Positions 52,748-61,984 of a stretch of 64,000 bases of DNA are shown one piece after another. This DNA comes from CAVPGP01 sp963718065 (GTDB lineage: Bacteria; Actinomycetota; Thermoleophilia; Gaiellales; Gaiellaceae): NCBI GenBank assembly GCA_963718065.1, contig CAVQYE010000004.1, positions 1-64,000 on the forward strand. The letters are read 5' to 3'. Made by a program: the position numbers and the translations under genes. The notes under the pieces were generated by a model, which saw nothing but the letters and a program-made list of their open reading frames with translations, was not told the origin of the DNA and ran no database searches. Position 1 is the first letter of the stretch. The number at the start of each line of letters is the position of its first letter.

Positions 52748-54556
52748 CTAGGTGAAGAGGTCGAGCACGCCCAGCGGCTGTCGGAACGGCGCGACGACGT
52801 AGGCTCCCGCGGCCTTCTCGCGCGACTCCGCCAGCAAGGCGCGTGCGAGCTCCAGGCCCGCCTCGGCCGCGTTCGGCCCGGCGTCGAGCAGGCGCTGCTG
52901 CACCGCGTCGGGGACGACGATGCCCGGCACCTCGTTGTGGATGCGCACCGCCAGCTGGTGGCTTCGCAACGGCCAGATGCCGATCAGCAGCGGGATCGGC
53001 GACGAGCCGCCGAACGGCTCGAAGAACTGCTCGAGATAGTCGAAGTCGAAGAGGATCTGGGTCATCGCGAAGCGGGCGCCGGCCTCGATCTTCTGCTCGA
53101 AGCGCCGCCGCTCGAGCTCGATGTCGTCCGCAGAAGGGTTCACCGCCACCCCCGGGAAGAACGACGTCGGCGCGTCGATGTCGCGACCGCTCCAGTCCTC
53201 GCCGGCGTTCAGGCGCCCGACGATCTTCGTCAGCCCGATCGCCTCGACCTGGTAGACACCGCTCTCGGCTCCTGGATAGTCGCCGGTCTCGGGCGGGTCG
53301 CCCGTGACGCAGAGGATGTTCCGCACCCCTTCGGCATGGGCTCCGAGCAGCAGCGATTCGAGGCCGACGATCGTCGAGTCGCGCGGCGTCAGATGCGGGA
53401 TCGTCTCGATGCCGGCGAAGCGCTGGATCGCGACCGACGCCATGATCCCGCTCATGCTGGCGCGGGCGCGCGGGTTGTCGTTGACGTCGACGACGTGGAT
53501 GCCCTCGCGCTCCCGCAGCGCGGCAGCCGCCTCGAGCAGGCTGCGATTGTTGCCGCCGAGCGGCGGGTCGAGCTGCACCGAGACGACGAACTCGCCCTCG
53601 CGCAGCATGCGCTGCAGCTCCGTCTCGTGAACCTCGTCCTCCGGCGCAGCCGGCAGGTCGCGCTCGCGCACCTCGAAACGCGCGGCCGGGCGGCGGTTCT
53701 CGCGCACCGCCTGGGCGATCGCCGCGATCTGGGCCGGCGTCGTGCCGCAGCAGCCGCCGATCAGCCGGGCGCCGAGCTCCCGTGCCTGAGCGGCGAACTC
53801 CCCGAAGTACTCGGGGGTCGCGTGCGGGAAGACGATCCGCGAACCGGAGAGACTCGCCAGGCCGACATTCGGCAGCGCAGCCAGCGGCATGCCGTCGGCG
53901 CCCATCCGGGAAATCGCGTTCAGCGCCGCGGCGGGACCGGCGCTGTGGTTCGCCCCGATCGCCGCCAGGCCGAGCTCGGCCAGGCGGGCGGCCGCGTCCT
54001 CGGCCGAGACACCGGCGAGCGTCTGGCCCTCCTCGTCGAAGGTCATCAGCGCGACGACCGGCAGGGACGAGACGCTGCGGACGCCGTCGATGGCCGCGAT
54101 CAGCTCGTCGAGCTCGTAGAACGTCTCGACCATGAAGAGGTCGACGCCGCGGCCCTCGAGGATCGACGCCTGCTCGGCATAGAGCTCCTCACGGCTCTCG
54201 GGCCGGAGCTCCGCGTCGCCGAGCGGGCCGATCGAGCCGGCGATGAAGATCTCTCTCCCGGCAACCTCACGGGCCTCGCGGGCGAGCCGGACCGCCGCCG
54301 AGTTGATCCGTTCGAACTCTGCTTCCAGGAAATGCGCTGCGAGCTTGGGGCGGTTCGCCCCGAAGGTGTTGGTCTCGATGACGTCCGCTCCGGCGCGGAT
54401 GTACGAGACGTGCACCGAGACGACGCTCTCGGGCGCCCGGAGATTGGCCTCCTCCGGGCACCGCAGCCCCTGGACAGCGCTCTGCACGAGGACGCCCATG
54501 CCGCCGTCCGCGACGAGGACGCCGCTCGAGATTGCCTCTGTGAAGCGGGATGCCAC
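52748..54556 (-). CDS. Bifunctional homocysteine S-methyltransferase/methylenetetrahydrofolate reductase
   Basis: A 602-residue fusion like B. subtilis YitJ. Residues 1-290 form the homocysteine S-methyltransferase barrel (VLVADGGMGVLVQ, GADVIETNTFGANRP, the zinc pair Cys269-Cys270 in LIGGCCGTTP). Residues 320-600 form the MTHFR barrel (EFVVSVQLDPPLG, HLTPRDSTIVGLESLLLGA, NILCVTGDPPETGDYPG, QILFDFDYLEQF, GIWPLRS). It links one-carbon metabolism to methionine. An oddity is that the third zinc ligand, normally Cys in G-x-N-C, is His204 here (IGANHSAGP). The start is a GTG at 54556. Confidence 0.9.
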   Translation of the reverse strand: MASRFTEAISSGVLVADGGMGVLVQSAVQGLRCPEEANLRAPESVVSVHVSYIRAGADVIETNTFGANRPKLAAHFLEAEFERINSAAVRLAREAREVAGREIFIAGSIGPLGDAELRPESREELYAEQASILEGRGVDLFMVETFYELDELIAAIDGVRSVSSLPVVALMTFDEEGQTLAGVSAEDAAARLAELGLAAIGANHSAGPAAALNAISRMGADGMPLAALPNVGLASLSGSRIVFPHATPEYFGEFAAQARELGARLIGGCCGTTPAQIAAIAQAVRENRRPAARFEVRERDLPAAPEDEVHETELQRMLREGEFVVSVQLDPPLGGNNRSLLEAAAALREREGIHVVDVNDNPRARASMSGIMASVAIQRFAGIETIPHLTPRDSTIVGLESLLLGAHAEGVRNILCVTGDPPETGDYPGAESGVYQVEAIGLTKIVGRLNAGEDWSGRDIDAPTSFFPGVAVNPSADDIELERRRFEQKIEAGARFAMTQILFDFDYLEQFFEPFGGSSPIPLLIGIWPLRSHQLAVRIHNEVPGIVVPDAVQQRLLDAGPNAAEAGLELARALLAESREKAAGAYVVAPFRQPLGVLDLFT

Positions 54557-54722
54557 GTCCGAGACTCTAGATACGGCCCGGTTTCGCCTGGTTTTCGAGC
54601 CGTCCCGCAGTGAAGCAAGTCAAGCGAGGCAGTCAACCGAGAATGGGTGATAGATGAAGCGGAGGCCGATCGACGATAGTCACCTTGTTCGAGCAAGGCC
54701 CCGATGCGGCGGGGGCCACTCG

Positions 54723-54758
54723 AAAAAACACAAGAAGAGCCTCCCTATGGGAAGTGCT
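54723..54758 (-). terminator. Terminator of the alpha/beta hydrolase gene
   Basis: On the minus strand the hairpin CTTCCC-ATA-GGGAGG, extended by GAG/CTC, is followed by GTGTTTTTTCG, an intrinsic terminator 48 bases beyond the stop. Confidence 0.65.
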
Positions 54759-54761
54759 CGG

Positions 54762-54795
54762 AGCGGGGCCGGCGGCGGCCCCGCTCTTCTTTTTG
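54762..54795 (+). terminator. Orphan + strand intrinsic terminator
   Basis: A 9-base-pair stem (AGCGGGGCC and its complement, six-base loop) is followed directly by CTTCTTTTT on the + strand. It is the best-formed terminator in the window, yet no + strand gene lies within the preceding 200 bases. Confidence 0.75.
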
Positions 54796-54805
54796 GCTCG
54801 AACCC

Positions 54806-55582
54806 TTACGACTGGAGAAAGTCCAGCAGGAGCTTCGTCGTCTCTTCCGGGCGCTCAAGGTTGGGCAGATGGGCCGAGTCGATCTCCACGAGCGTTGCGT
54901 GCGGGATCTCCCTGGCGAGCATGTGGGCGATCTGCACGAAGTCCGGCAGATCCTGCAGACCGGCAATGACGAGCGTCCGCGCGTCGATCCGCGACGGGTG
55001 GAGCTCGACCGGCGTCTCCGGGCCTGGCGGCTCGTCGGCCTGCTCGGCGGCGTACTGCACCTCGACCGCATGGCGCTGCATCGTGCGGACGAGGTCGCGC
55101 ACCTCCGCCGGTGCGTCCGGAGAGAGCCAGGTTTGGACATTCGCCTCGGTCACGGCGTCGAGATCGCCGCGCTCCCACGCCTCTCCCTCCGCGGTCCAGG
55201 CCGCCTTCGTCCGCTCCGTCCACTCCCATTCGCGGACCCCGGTCGCGATCAGGACGAGCTTCGAGACGACGTCGGGCCGCTGCATGACGAGGTCGAGCGT
55301 CACGCGGCCGCCGTACGACGAGCCGACGAACGAGGCGCGCTCGATCCCGAGCACGTCGAGCAGACGGAGCACGTCGTCCACGTTCGAGTACGGCCCTGGA
55401 GGCAGCGGGGTGTTGCCGTACCCGCGGAGGTCGGGTCGCACGACGCGGAACCGTTCCGCGAGCGGCTGCCACTGCGGCTCCCACATGCGCCGGTCGGCGA
55501 TGCCCGAGTGGATGAGCACGACGGCGTCGCCCTCGCCGGCGATGTCGTGGTCAAGGATCAGGTCGTTGCTGCCGATACGCAC
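54806..55582 (-). CDS. Alpha/beta hydrolase
   Basis: A 258-residue alpha/beta-fold hydrolase. The oxyanion region is VVLIHSGIADRRMWEPQ, the nucleophile elbow is FVGSSYGGRVTL, the acid is Asp in VIAGLQDLPDF and the catalytic His is in EIDSAHLPNLERPEE. Length and order match the 3-oxoadipate enol-lactonase/haloperoxidase-like group, but the substrate is open. The ATG at 55582 fits. It stands alone between two intergenic regions. Confidence 0.88.
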   Translation of the reverse strand: MRIGSNDLILDHDIAGEGDAVVLIHSGIADRRMWEPQWQPLAERFRVVRPDLRGYGNTPLPPGPYSNVDDVLRLLDVLGIERASFVGSSYGGRVTLDLVMQRPDVVSKLVLIATGVREWEWTERTKAAWTAEGEAWERGDLDAVTEANVQTWLSPDAPAEVRDLVRTMQRHAVEVQYAAEQADEPPGPETPVELHPSRIDARTLVIAGLQDLPDFVQIAHMLAREIPHATLVEIDSAHLPNLERPEETTKLLLDFLQS

Positions 55583-55911
55583 CTTGCTTCTTGGTCGGGG
55601 ACTGACGGCAAATCTTTCCTACTGGCTGCGGAGCTACGGCGAGCCCTCGGGCTCGCCGTTCTCGTTCCCGGCACGCCTCGATGATCGCACTTCGGACGCG
55701 CCGCATGGACCGGGCGCCTCGCGCCGCGCGTTTCGAGCTGCGTCTCCATGCTGCCGGAGGGTCCCGTTACAAGGCCGTGAAAATGTGGTTCCCAGTTGGC
55801 CGCGGTCCGTTATAAGATCGAGAGCTGAGGGTGAGCCGGGGCACACCGAGCCGGCTCTTTCGTTGTCTGAGTAGGTCCATCGTCCACCCAGTCGCGAGAA
55901 AGCCGAGGTCT
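55583..55911. other. Upstream region of the primary sigma factor gene
   Basis: No gene is seen. It contains a hairpin at 55636-55659 and a TATAAGAT box at 55811-55818, about 95 bases before the sigma-factor ATG, that could be a -10 element. No good -35 box lies at the right distance. Confidence 0.5.
55636..55659. repeat. Perfect hairpin upstream of the sigma-factor gene
   Basis: Inverted repeat ACGGCGAGCCC and its complement with a minimal loop. On the + strand it is followed by GTTCTCGTTCC, a weak T-rich run, so it may terminate an upstream + strand transcript. Confidence 0.5.
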
Positions 55912-57009
<1,098 letters not shown>

Positions 57010-57037
57010 GGGACGCGCGATCGAGCCGACAATGCTG

Positions 57038-57063
57038 CGAAGGGCCGCGCGAGCGGCCCTTCG
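57038..57063 (+). terminator. Terminator of the sigma-factor gene
   Basis: A perfect 11-base-pair stem (CGAAGGGCCGC and its complement, GCGA loop) is followed by TCTTTCG, 28 bases after the stop codon. Confidence 0.85.
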
Positions 57064-57070
57064 TCTTTCG

Positions 57071-57253
57071 CTAGGCCGGCTCGAGCAGGTCGCGCTCGTC
57101 GGCCCGCTCGTACGGAACGAAGAGGCGGCAGTGCGGGCACTTGAAGCCGTGATGCCGTGCAGCCCGTCCCGCGATCACCTCCGCCTGGAAGGTCTTGTGG
57201 CAATGCGGGCATTCGACCTCGAAGGTCGCCCCGGCGGTGGGTACGTCAGCCAT
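57071..57253 (-). CDS. Small zinc-ribbon protein
   Basis: A 60-residue protein with two Cys-Pro-His-Cys knuckles (FEVECPHCHKTFQAE and GFKCPHCRLFVPYE), a treble-clef or zinc-ribbon fold. The function is unknown. The ATG at 57253 is preferred over a GTG at 57262. It is convergent with the sigma-factor gene. Confidence 0.8.
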   Translation of the reverse strand: MADVPTAGATFEVECPHCHKTFQAEVIAGRAARHHGFKCPHCRLFVPYERADERDLLEPA

Positions 57254-57308
57254 GTTGACCACCGTACCACCGGGAGTGGTGTCTACCGCGACAACAATCG
57301 CCGCGTAC

Positions 57309-57771
57309 TTAGTCGGCCAGTTCGACGCGCTCGATCGTCACCGGCTCGCGTGGGCTTGTCGCGCCCGTCGGTCTCGACGCCCTCGATCGCGTCGACGGCA
57401 TCCATCGCCGGATGACCACTTCGCCGAAGACGGTGTGCTTGCCGTCGAGCCACGCAGCGCGCCGCCGTCGTGACGATGAAGAACTGGCTGCCGTTCGTGT
57501 TCGGTCCGGCGTTCGCCATCGCGAGCGCACCGCGGACCACCTTGTGGTCGTTGAACTCGTCCTCGAACTGGTAGCCCGGGCCACCCGAGCCGGTGCCCTC
57601 GGGGCAGCCGCCCTGGATCATGAAGTCCGGGATCACGCGGTGGAACGTCAGGCCGTCGTAGAAGCCTTCGCCTGCGAGCTTGCGGAAGTTCTCGACGGTC
57701 TTCGGCGCGTCGTCGTCGAAGAACTCGACCTCGATCGGGCCGTGATTGGTGTGCAAGGTTGCTTTTGACAT
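57309..57771 (-). CDS. Cyclophilin-type peptidyl-prolyl isomerase (frameshifted)
   Basis: A cytoplasmic cyclophilin of about 153 residues. It has the active-site region GLTFHRVIPDFMIQGGCPEG (catalytic Arg), GALAMANAGPNTNGSQFFI and, after a frame break near 57463, WLDGKHTVFGEVV. A second break near 57410 precedes the C-terminus PVTIERVELAD. There is no signal peptide. Breaks at just these two points in a universal housekeeping enzyme argue for sequence errors. Confidence 0.85.
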
Positions 57772-57826
57772 GGCTCGGACCCTAGCCGTTGCCCGTCGCT
57801 GTACGGCGCAGTAGCATCGCCGTGCG

Positions 57827-58252
57827 TTGAGGCACCTGCTCGCCCTCCCCCTGGTGCTCGGCCTCGTCTTGGTGCTCGCTGCCGGGTGCGGGGGCGGCGG
57901 TTCGGGCGGCGCGGCGGACACCCGGACGGCCGGCAGCTCGGATCGTCCCATCATCGGCGGCAAGGAGCTCGGCAACACCGCGAATTGCCTCATCGACGAG
58001 AACTGGCTCGTCCAGCCGGAGGACAAGGAGATCCAGGGCACGTCCGAAGCAGGGCTGCAGTTCACAATGCGCTTCTATCCGTCCGTCAAAGAGGCGAAGG
58101 CGCACGGCGGCAAGAAGAAGATCGTGATCGAGAACGCCGTCTTCGACTACGGCGCGACGGCCGGCCAGAACATCGGCGTCAACGTCACCACGGCGACGCT
58201 CACGACCGAGAAGAAGACGATCAAGAAGTGTCTAGCGGTCGCGCGTAGCTGA
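57827..58252 (+). CDS. Small lipoprotein of unknown function
   Basis: A 141-residue lipoprotein starting at a TTG. The signal is LALPLVLGLVLVLAAGCGGG, with lipobox L-A-A-G-C. The mature part has two further Cys (NTANCLIDENWLVQPED; KKTIKKCLAVARS), which could form a disulfide. No family recognised. Its TGA overlaps the likely CTG start of the MFS transporter (CTGA). Confidence 0.75.
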   Translation: MRHLLALPLVLGLVLVLAAGCGGGGSGGAADTRTAGSSDRPIIGGKELGNTANCLIDENWLVQPEDKEIQGTSEAGLQFTMRFYPSVKEAKAHGGKKKIVIENAVFDYGATAGQNIGVNVTTATLTTEKKTIKKCLAVARS

Positions 58253-59370
58253 ACGTCAGGGCCGGGATCGGGGGTGCGGCGCTCGGCTTCTCCGCGGGCT
58301 GGAATGTCACGAACGTCGGCGCGGTCGCCGATCCGCTTGCCGACGCCTACTCGGTGTCGCTCGCGACGATCGGCCTCTTCACGACCGCGGCGTTCATCAC
58401 GCACGCTGCGCTCCAGGTTCCGGGCGGCCGGCTCGTCGACCGGCTCGGCGCGCGTCGCGTGGGCCTGGCGGGGCTCGGGATCATCGCCCTCTGCAACCTC
58501 GTCGCGACCGCAGCGCCCGACCCCGCGCTGGCGCTGTCGATGCGGTTTCTCGGTGGCGTCGGCACGGCGTTCGTCTTCGTCGGCGGCGTCGACTACGTGC
58601 GCGCGGGCGGCGGCGGGCCGGTTGCACAGGGAATCTTCGGCGCCGTCAGCCTCGGTGCCGGTGGAGCCGCAATCGCGATCGTGCCGCAGGTCGAGTCGGC
58701 GCTCGGCTGGCGCGCACCGTTTGTGACGTCCGTGATCGTCGCGGCCGCCGGCATCGCAGTGCTGCTCGCCGGCCCGATCGATCCGCCCCGGGTCTGGCGT
58801 CCGGCCGCGCGCCGCGCGGGGGTCGTCCGCGACCGCCGTCTCTATCCCTTCGCAGCCATGCACGTGGCGACGCTCGGACTCTCGTTCGTGATCGGCAACT
58901 GGATCGTCGCCCTGCTCCACCGCAACGCCGGGATCTCGGAAGGAACCGCCGGCACGATCGGCGCAGCGACGCTCCTGTTTGGTGTCATCACGCGCCCCTA
59001 CGGCGGCCTCCTGCTGCGGGGCTCCCCCGAGCGGGCGTATCGCATGCTCGTCGGCAGCATGCTGGCCGGCGCCGCGGCGACGGTCGCGATCCTCGCCGGG
59101 CCGCTGCCGCTCGCCGTGGCGGGTTGCGTGCTCGCAGGGCTCGCGGCCGGGCTTCCGTTCGCCGCCGCGTTCACCGGCGCCGCAACCGCCCGGCCCGATG
59201 CACCCGGCGCGGCGATCGGCTTCGTCAACGGCGCGGCCGCGGTCACCGTGCTCGTGCTGACGCCTCTCGTCGGGCTGACGTTCTCGCTGCCTGGAGACGG
59301 ACGGCTCGGGTTCGCGGCCATCGCCTTGCTCTGGGGCCTCGCCGCGCTCTTCGTCCCGCGGCCGCGCTAG
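58249..59370 (+). CDS. MFS transporter
   Basis: A major-facilitator transporter of about 373 residues with twelve hydrophobic helices. The loop 2-3 signature is GGRLVDRLGARRVGLAGLG. The first ATG/GTG/TTG codon in frame (58354) would delete the first helix (IGGAALGFSAGWNVTNVGAV). The open frame reaches back to a CTG at 58249 that overlaps the previous stop as CTGA, and this is the likely start. The substrate is not evident; the protein resembles nitrate/nitrite or drug-efflux-type MFS only in general form. Confidence 0.85.
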   Translation: MNVRAGIGGAALGFSAGWNVTNVGAVADPLADAYSVSLATIGLFTTAAFITHAALQVPGGRLVDRLGARRVGLAGLGIIALCNLVATAAPDPALALSMRFLGGVGTAFVFVGGVDYVRAGGGGPVAQGIFGAVSLGAGGAAIAIVPQVESALGWRAPFVTSVIVAAAGIAVLLAGPIDPPRVWRPAARRAGVVRDRRLYPFAAMHVATLGLSFVIGNWIVALLHRNAGISEGTAGTIGAATLLFGVITRPYGGLLLRGSPERAYRMLVGSMLAGAAATVAILAGPLPLAVAGCVLAGLAAGLPFAAAFTGAATARPDAPGAAIGFVNGAAAVTVLVLTPLVGLTFSLPGDGRLGFAAIALLWGLAALFVPRPR

Positions 59371-59378
59371 GAGGAGTT

Positions 59379-59744
59379 TCAGGCGGCGACGACGCCGGCG
59401 CTGATCGCGGCGCGAACGCGCTCGCGCAGGACGGCGATCGTGAACGGCTTCGCCACGATCAGACTGCTGTCCACGTCGTGGTCGTACCCGTCGGCGTAGC
59501 CGGACATGAAGAGGATCGGCAGGTGCGGATAGCGGCTCCGCAGCTCGCGGGCCAGCTCGGGGCCCGGCATCACCGGCATCACGAGGTCCGCGAGGACGAG
59601 ATCGAATTTCCCGCCGGCCAGCTCGAGTGCGCGGGCGCCGTCGGGGGCCTCAGTCACGTCGTAGCCGCTCGCCTCGAGGATCGCCCGGGTCACGTCGCGA
59701 ACGATGTCGTCGTCGTCGACGAGGAGGATCGATCCCTCGCTCAC
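59379..59744 (-). CDS. CheY-like single-domain response regulator
   Basis: A 121-residue receiver domain with the acidic cluster ILLVDDDDIVRDV, phospho-acceptor Asp in DLVLADLVMPVM, Ser in ILFMSGYADG and Lys in LIVAKPFTI. There is no output domain. The GTG overlaps the stop of the upstream receiver gene by 4 bases. It is the third gene of a kinase-receiver-receiver operon. Confidence 0.9.
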   Translation of the reverse strand: MSEGSILLVDDDDIVRDVTRAILEASGYDVTEAPDGARALELAGGKFDLVLADLVMPVMPGPELARELRSRYPHLPILFMSGYADGYDHDVDSSLIVAKPFTIAVLRERVRAAISAGVVAA

Positions 59745-60139
59745 GAGGCGAGCCCGACGGAGGTGCGGACGAGGATCTTGTCGACGGCCGCGGTCAGCTC
59801 GTGCGCCTCGAACGGCTTCTTCACGTAGGCGTTGGCGCCATGTGCGAGACCGCGTGCCACGTCGGCCTCCTGCGCGCTGGCGCTCAGCAGGATGATCGGC
59901 ACGCCGTGTGTCTCCGGGTTCTCACGGACACGATCGACGACCTCGAGGCCGTCGAGGCCGGGCATCAAGATGTCGAGCACGGCCAGATCCGGCGTGATCG
60001 CGGTGATCGCCTCGAGCGCTGCGATGCCGTCGACGGCGGTGACGACGACGCAGCCGAGCAGGCGCAGACGCAGCTCGACGAGCTCCAGGATGTCGGGATC
60101 GTCGTCCGCGACGACGATCAAAGGCCTCACGGGCTTCAC
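59741..60139 (-). CDS. CheY-like single-domain response regulator
   Basis: A 132-residue receiver domain: LIVVADDDPDILELVEL, Asp in DLAVLDILMPGLDGLE, Ser in IILLSASAQ and Lys in AYVKKPFEAH. The GTG start overlaps the TGA of the kinase gene by 4 bases. It resembles the + strand receiver at 61532 (same ADDDPDIL and PDLAVLD motifs), which suggests duplication. Confidence 0.9.
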   Translation of the reverse strand: MKPVRPLIVVADDDPDILELVELRLRLLGCVVVTAVDGIAALEAITAITPDLAVLDILMPGLDGLEVVDRVRENPETHGVPIILLSASAQEADVARGLAHGANAYVKKPFEAHELTAAVDKILVRTSVGLAS

Positions 60140-61392
60140 GCGCTCACCTCCGTTGCGGTCGGCAGGGTGCTGGGCTGGCGAACAGGCAACTCGATGCGGA
60201 ACGTCGTGCCGGAGCCCTCGACGCTGCTGACGGCGATCGTGCCGCCGTGCGCGTCGACGATGCCCTTGGCGATCGCAAGCCCGAGCCCCGTTCCCTGGAT
60301 CGCAGCGGAGTTGGCCGCCGAGGTGCGGAAGAAGCGCTCGAACAGATGGAGCTGCTCCGCCTCCGAGATTCCCATGCCGGTGTCGACGATCTCGATCCAG
60401 GCGGTGGTGTCGTCACCGCCGACGCGCACCTCGACCTTGCCGCCGGGCGGCGTGAACTTGAGTGCGTTCGAGACGATGTTGTCGACCAGCTGGGCGAGGC
60501 GCGCACGGTCGCCGTAGAGGACGACGGTGCCCGGCGAGTCCAGGAGAAGCTCGACCTTCCGGGTTTCGGCGGTCGGAGCGACCGTCTCGACGGTCTCGGC
60601 GACGACGTCGCTCAGTACGACCACGCTGCGCTCGAGGGCGATGCGGCCCGCGTCCAGCTGGGCGATGAAAAGGAGGTCGGCGACCAGACGCAGCAGGCGG
60701 GCCGAGTTCCGGTCGATCACGTCCATCCATTTGTGCTGCTCCTCGCTCAGCTCGCCGGCGAGCCCTTCCAGGAGCAGCTCGATGTAGCCGCGGATCGAGG
60801 TGAGCGGCGTGCGCAAGTCGTGGGAGACGAGCGCGACGAACTCGTCCTTCATCCGGTCGAGCTCGCGCAGCCGGTCGTTGTGCTCGGCGAGGCTCACGCG
60901 AGCAGCCTCGGCGTCCTCGAACAGCGCCCGGAACCGGGCCTCGCTCTCGCGCACGTCGGACTCGGCCTGCTCGCGCGTGCGCCAGAGGTCGACGACACGG
61001 GAGAGCACGAAGATCATCGCGGCGAGCTCGGCGACGCCGAGGACGACGACGCTCGCCGGTTGGCCCATGGCGCCGCGAACGATTCCGATCACGGGCGCCG
61101 CCGCCAGCGCGCCGGCCATGAACGCGAAGCGGTGCCAGGTGAGCGCGTTCAATCCCTCCCGCAGAGAGTCCAGGCGGCGCCTGCGCACCCCGGGCTCGCC
61201 CGCCGCGACCGGGAGAAGCGAGTCGGCGATCCCCGTCAGGGCGATCGCGCCGCCGACCACCCACGCGAATGTCTTCGTCAGCGGCTCGTTCGAGACGGCG
61301 AAGAGAACAGTCAGTGCACCGCCGGCTCCGACGACGACCTGCAGCGCGTGAGCGCGCACGAACATCGACCACGTTCCTTCGACTTTCCGCAT
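60136..61392 (-). CDS. Sensor histidine kinase with N-terminal membrane domain
   Basis: A 418-residue kinase. Four hydrophobic helices in the first 150 residues (LQVVVGAGGALTVLFAV, FAWVVGGAIALTGIA, FAFMAGALAAAPVIGI, VVVLGVAELAAMIFVLS) lead to a coiled coil and HisKA with the phospho-acceptor His in ALVSHDLRTPLTSIRGY. The HATPase has DNIVSNALKFTPPGG, DTGMGISEAE and GTGLGLAIAKGI. There is no large periplasmic sensor, so it may sense a membrane-borne signal. It heads an operon with two receivers. Confidence 0.9.
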   Translation of the reverse strand: MRKVEGTWSMFVRAHALQVVVGAGGALTVLFAVSNEPLTKTFAWVVGGAIALTGIADSLLPVAAGEPGVRRRRLDSLREGLNALTWHRFAFMAGALAAAPVIGIVRGAMGQPASVVVLGVAELAAMIFVLSRVVDLWRTREQAESDVRESEARFRALFEDAEAARVSLAEHNDRLRELDRMKDEFVALVSHDLRTPLTSIRGYIELLLEGLAGELSEEQHKWMDVIDRNSARLLRLVADLLFIAQLDAGRIALERSVVVLSDVVAETVETVAPTAETRKVELLLDSPGTVVLYGDRARLAQLVDNIVSNALKFTPPGGKVEVRVGGDDTTAWIEIVDTGMGISEAEQLHLFERFFRTSAANSAAIQGTGLGLAIAKGIVDAHGGTIAVSSVEGSGTTFRIELPVRQPSTLPTATEVSA

Positions 61393-61531
61393 ACGAACCC
61401 ATCGGGCCGTCGGCGGCGAGTGCGCATTCCCCTCTGCGTGACGTCACGGTCGCCGCAACGGGTGGCGGTCCGCCCCAGGAGGGTGACGGCCCCTACGCCG
61501 AATCGGGGATGGCGGCGGAACGTGCGGGAGG

Positions 61532-61984
61532 ATGGACTTGAGGCGCGGTGCGGACGATTCAAAGGGCGTGAACGCGGCTTTTACTCTGAATGCGCCCGAC
61601 GACGCGGCCACCGGGTCGCCCGTCGTGCTGATCGCCGACGACGATCCGGACATCCTGACGATGGTGCAGCTCCGGCTCGAGCGCTCCGGCTACACGGTGC
61701 TCGCCGCACGCAACGGCCGCGAGGCCGTCGAGCTCGCCGAGCTCCATCTGCCCGACCTTGCCGTGCTCGACGTCTCCATGCCTGAGCTGACCGGGCTCGA
61801 GGCGCTCGTGGCGCTCAAGGCCCTCCCGCGCACGCAGACGATTCCCGTGATCCTGCTCACCGCGCGCTCGACCCAGAACGACATCGAAGCGGGTCTTGCA
61901 GCCGGCGCCGCCGAGTACATGGTGAAGCCGTTCAGCCCGCAGGAGCTGGCCGCGCGCGTGTCGGCCTTCGTCGATCGTGGCTGA
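61532..61984 (+). CDS. CheY-like response regulator
   Basis: About 150 residues with one receiver domain: VVLIADDDPDILTMVQL, Asp in DLAVLDVSMPELTGLE, Thr in VILLTARSTQND and Lys in YMVKPFSPQEL. Starts at ATG 61532, TTG 61538 or GTG 61568 are all possible; GGGAGG is directly in front of the ATG and six bases before the TTG. Its last 8 bases overlap the GTG of the GspE/PilB ATPase, so the two are probably co-translated. Confidence 0.88.
   Translation: MDLRRGADDSKGVNAAFTLNAPDDAATGSPVVLIADDDPDILTMVQLRLERSGYTVLAARNGREAVELAELHLPDLAVLDVSMPELTGLEALVALKALPRTQTIPVILLTARSTQNDIEAGLAAGAAEYMVKPFSPQELAARVSAFVDRG

Larger units (their letters stand above)
54557..54805. other. Region with back-to-back terminators and a possible small RNA
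   Basis: No protein gene is convincing. The minus strand has TTGACT-like promoter text toward 54556. The right half holds a minus-strand terminator for the alpha/beta hydrolase (54723-54758) and an oppositely directed + strand terminator (54762-54795) that has no + strand gene before it. Confidence 0.5.

Noticed and set aside
54557..54720. SAM-type riboswitch before the homocysteine methyltransferase/MTHFR gene
   Set aside because: The minus-strand leader shows no recognisable SAM or SAH aptamer core; only simple promoter-like text is seen.
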